Shown here piece by piece: positions 63,145-64,000 of a DNA stretch of 64,000 nt. The translations under genes were made by a program, and so were the position numbers. The first letter of the stretch is position 1. Each line of letters begins with the position of its first letter. The notes below the pieces were generated by a model. That model saw nothing but the letters and a program-made list of their open reading frames with translations, was not told where the DNA came from and did no database searches. This DNA comes from Proteles cristata cristata. Lineage: Eukaryota > Chordata > Mammalia > Carnivora > Hyaenidae. The DNA lies in contig JAESUZ010001735.1 of the NCBI GenBank assembly GCA_017311185.1, positions 2,480,001 through 2,544,000 of the forward strand. Reading direction: 5' to 3'.

Positions 63145-63261
63145 TTTTGTGTTTAATATTTTACTTTCTAAAGTAATCTCTACATCCAACATGGAGCTCG
63201 AACTCACGACCCAAAGATCAAGAGTCGCGCACTCCCCTGACTGCGCCAGTCAGGCGCCCCC
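63145..63261 (-). mobile_element. Older carnivore-wide tRNA-Lys SINE (short form)
   Basis: Reverse complement of the short, B-box-proximal carnivore SINE: ctttctaaagtaatctctacatccaacatggagctcgaactcacgacccaaagatcaagagtcgcgcactcccctgactgcgccagtcaggcgcccc. It lacks the TC-rich body, so it belongs to a different and older subfamily than the others. Confidence 0.9.
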
Positions 63262-64000
63262 AGGGGCCGTATGATCTCATTGTCATCCTTCACCTTGAAT
63301 GTCAGGCTTGCTTCAGTCATTCTGTGTGTTGATCATTCTGCTGCCCCTTTTTCACCCGGTCAGCCCGGCTGTGAACACGGCCCTTTTTCCGACTTCTAAC
63401 CAAGCAAAGAAGAAGAAGAGCAAAACAGTCTCATGAGATTTCCGGCTACGTCGGTTTCTACTTAAGACGAAAAGATACCAGACGTGGGGGGTGAGGGTTA
63501 TATCGCAAAATGATTTTTCGAAATTCAAATTAATAAGAGACTTCCCCGCTGTATGCAGCCTCCGGCCTCCCCCTCAATGGGGGGGATTTGTTTTCTGGCC
63601 GTTCACCGTATGCGGCAGCCTGTCCTCAAGGCTGGTCCCCCGTCCCTCCGTCTGTGTGTTCCCTTCTGTCTCTCCTTCTCCTCCCTATACCACCTCACCT
63701 CTACACTCCGCCTCCCTGAGCTCCGAATTCCCCAAGCCCTGTTTTATAGACGGATTTCACTCTCTCTGGCTCTACCCCCAAACTCCGCTCTCAGCCCATG
63801 TCTGCGTATCCAAGCCTGTGAACTGTGTAAGAAGACAAAAGATCTTTCCTTTAGCGGGAAAACAGAGCCACATAATTCCACCCCACGCCCGACTTCAAGT
63901 GTACAGAGATGAACAGCACAGGTCTGTGCTACATCGGCCCCGTTAGTCTAATAGAGAGATGACATGTCACGCTAGTACACTATTTGTTTGTATCTTCAAG
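63262..64000. other. Non-repeat stretch to the window end
   Basis: No gene or repeat recognised. The 151- and 119-codon overlapping plus frames from 63491 and 63553 are pyrimidine-rich by composition and have no domain. Confidence 0.35.

Noticed and set aside
63491..63946. 151-codon plus-strand open frame near the window end
   Set aside because: Overlaps a second long frame in another register; both reflect pyrimidine-rich composition with few stops, and no domain is recognisable.
1..64000. Many tRNA-like segments (box A and box B)
   Set aside because: All belong to tRNA-Lys-derived SINE heads; none is an independent tRNA gene with a full cloverleaf and terminator.

Overview
The window looks like nuclear DNA of a cat-family (felid) mammal. 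About 30 copies of a tRNA-Lys-derived carnivore SINE occur on both strands. Each has a gcctgggtggctcagtcgg head, a ggttcgagcccc B-box, a TC-rich body and an AAATAAATAAA tail. This is the form I know from felids, and the dog form (head ending gtggcgcagcgg) is absent. The older background of MIR, L2, L1, hAT-Charlie and MaLR/LTR-like fossils is ordinary for a placental mammal. Repeat family names come from memory of consensus sequences. No search was run, so most fossil boundaries are approximate.

I find no convincing protein-coding gene, tRNA, rRNA or other RNA gene. The open reading frames are short, most cross SINE, L2 or microsatellite sequence, and none shows a recognisable domain or codon pattern. 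The exception is a decayed L2 reverse-transcriptase relic on the minus strand near 14.2-14.5 kb. The window is therefore intergenic or lies in a large intron.

Layout. 0-10 kb: mixed MIR, L2 and SINE sequence, with a clean non-repeat block at 2.39-2.83 kb that resembles conserved noncoding DNA. 9.7-10.2 kb: two back-to-back minus-strand SINEs sharing an insertion neighbourhood, then a GC-moderate non-repeat block at 10.33-11.0 kb. 11.4-14.6 kb: DNA-transposon, L1 and L2 fossils. 15-25 kb: MIR and L2 relics, an unusual double-headed SINE at 18.5 kb, a long ATCC tetranucleotide tract at 20.6 kb and two L2 pieces facing opposite ways at 22.4-23.5 kb. 26.2-27.4 kb: the best candidate regulatory block. 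28-35 kb: MIR, MaLR and L1M relics with two young SINEs. 36-43 kb: mostly unique sequence. 43.4-45.2 kb: an L2 split by two SINEs, then a Z-DNA-prone tract. 48-52 kb: a long CA repeat, L1 and SINEs, and a long GGAT tetranucleotide tract. 53-59 kb: L2, a candidate conserved block at 54.5 kb, a G-rich cluster and a duplicated MER20-like end. 59-64 kb: L1M fossil, SINEs, a MER5-type element and one older carnivore-wide SINE.

There is no gene system to integrate. The points worth attention are repeat structures (double-headed SINE, nested insertions, likely polymorphic young SINEs), sequences prone to unusual DNA structure, and several non-repeat blocks that could be enhancers. None of these amounts to a clearly new biological system.
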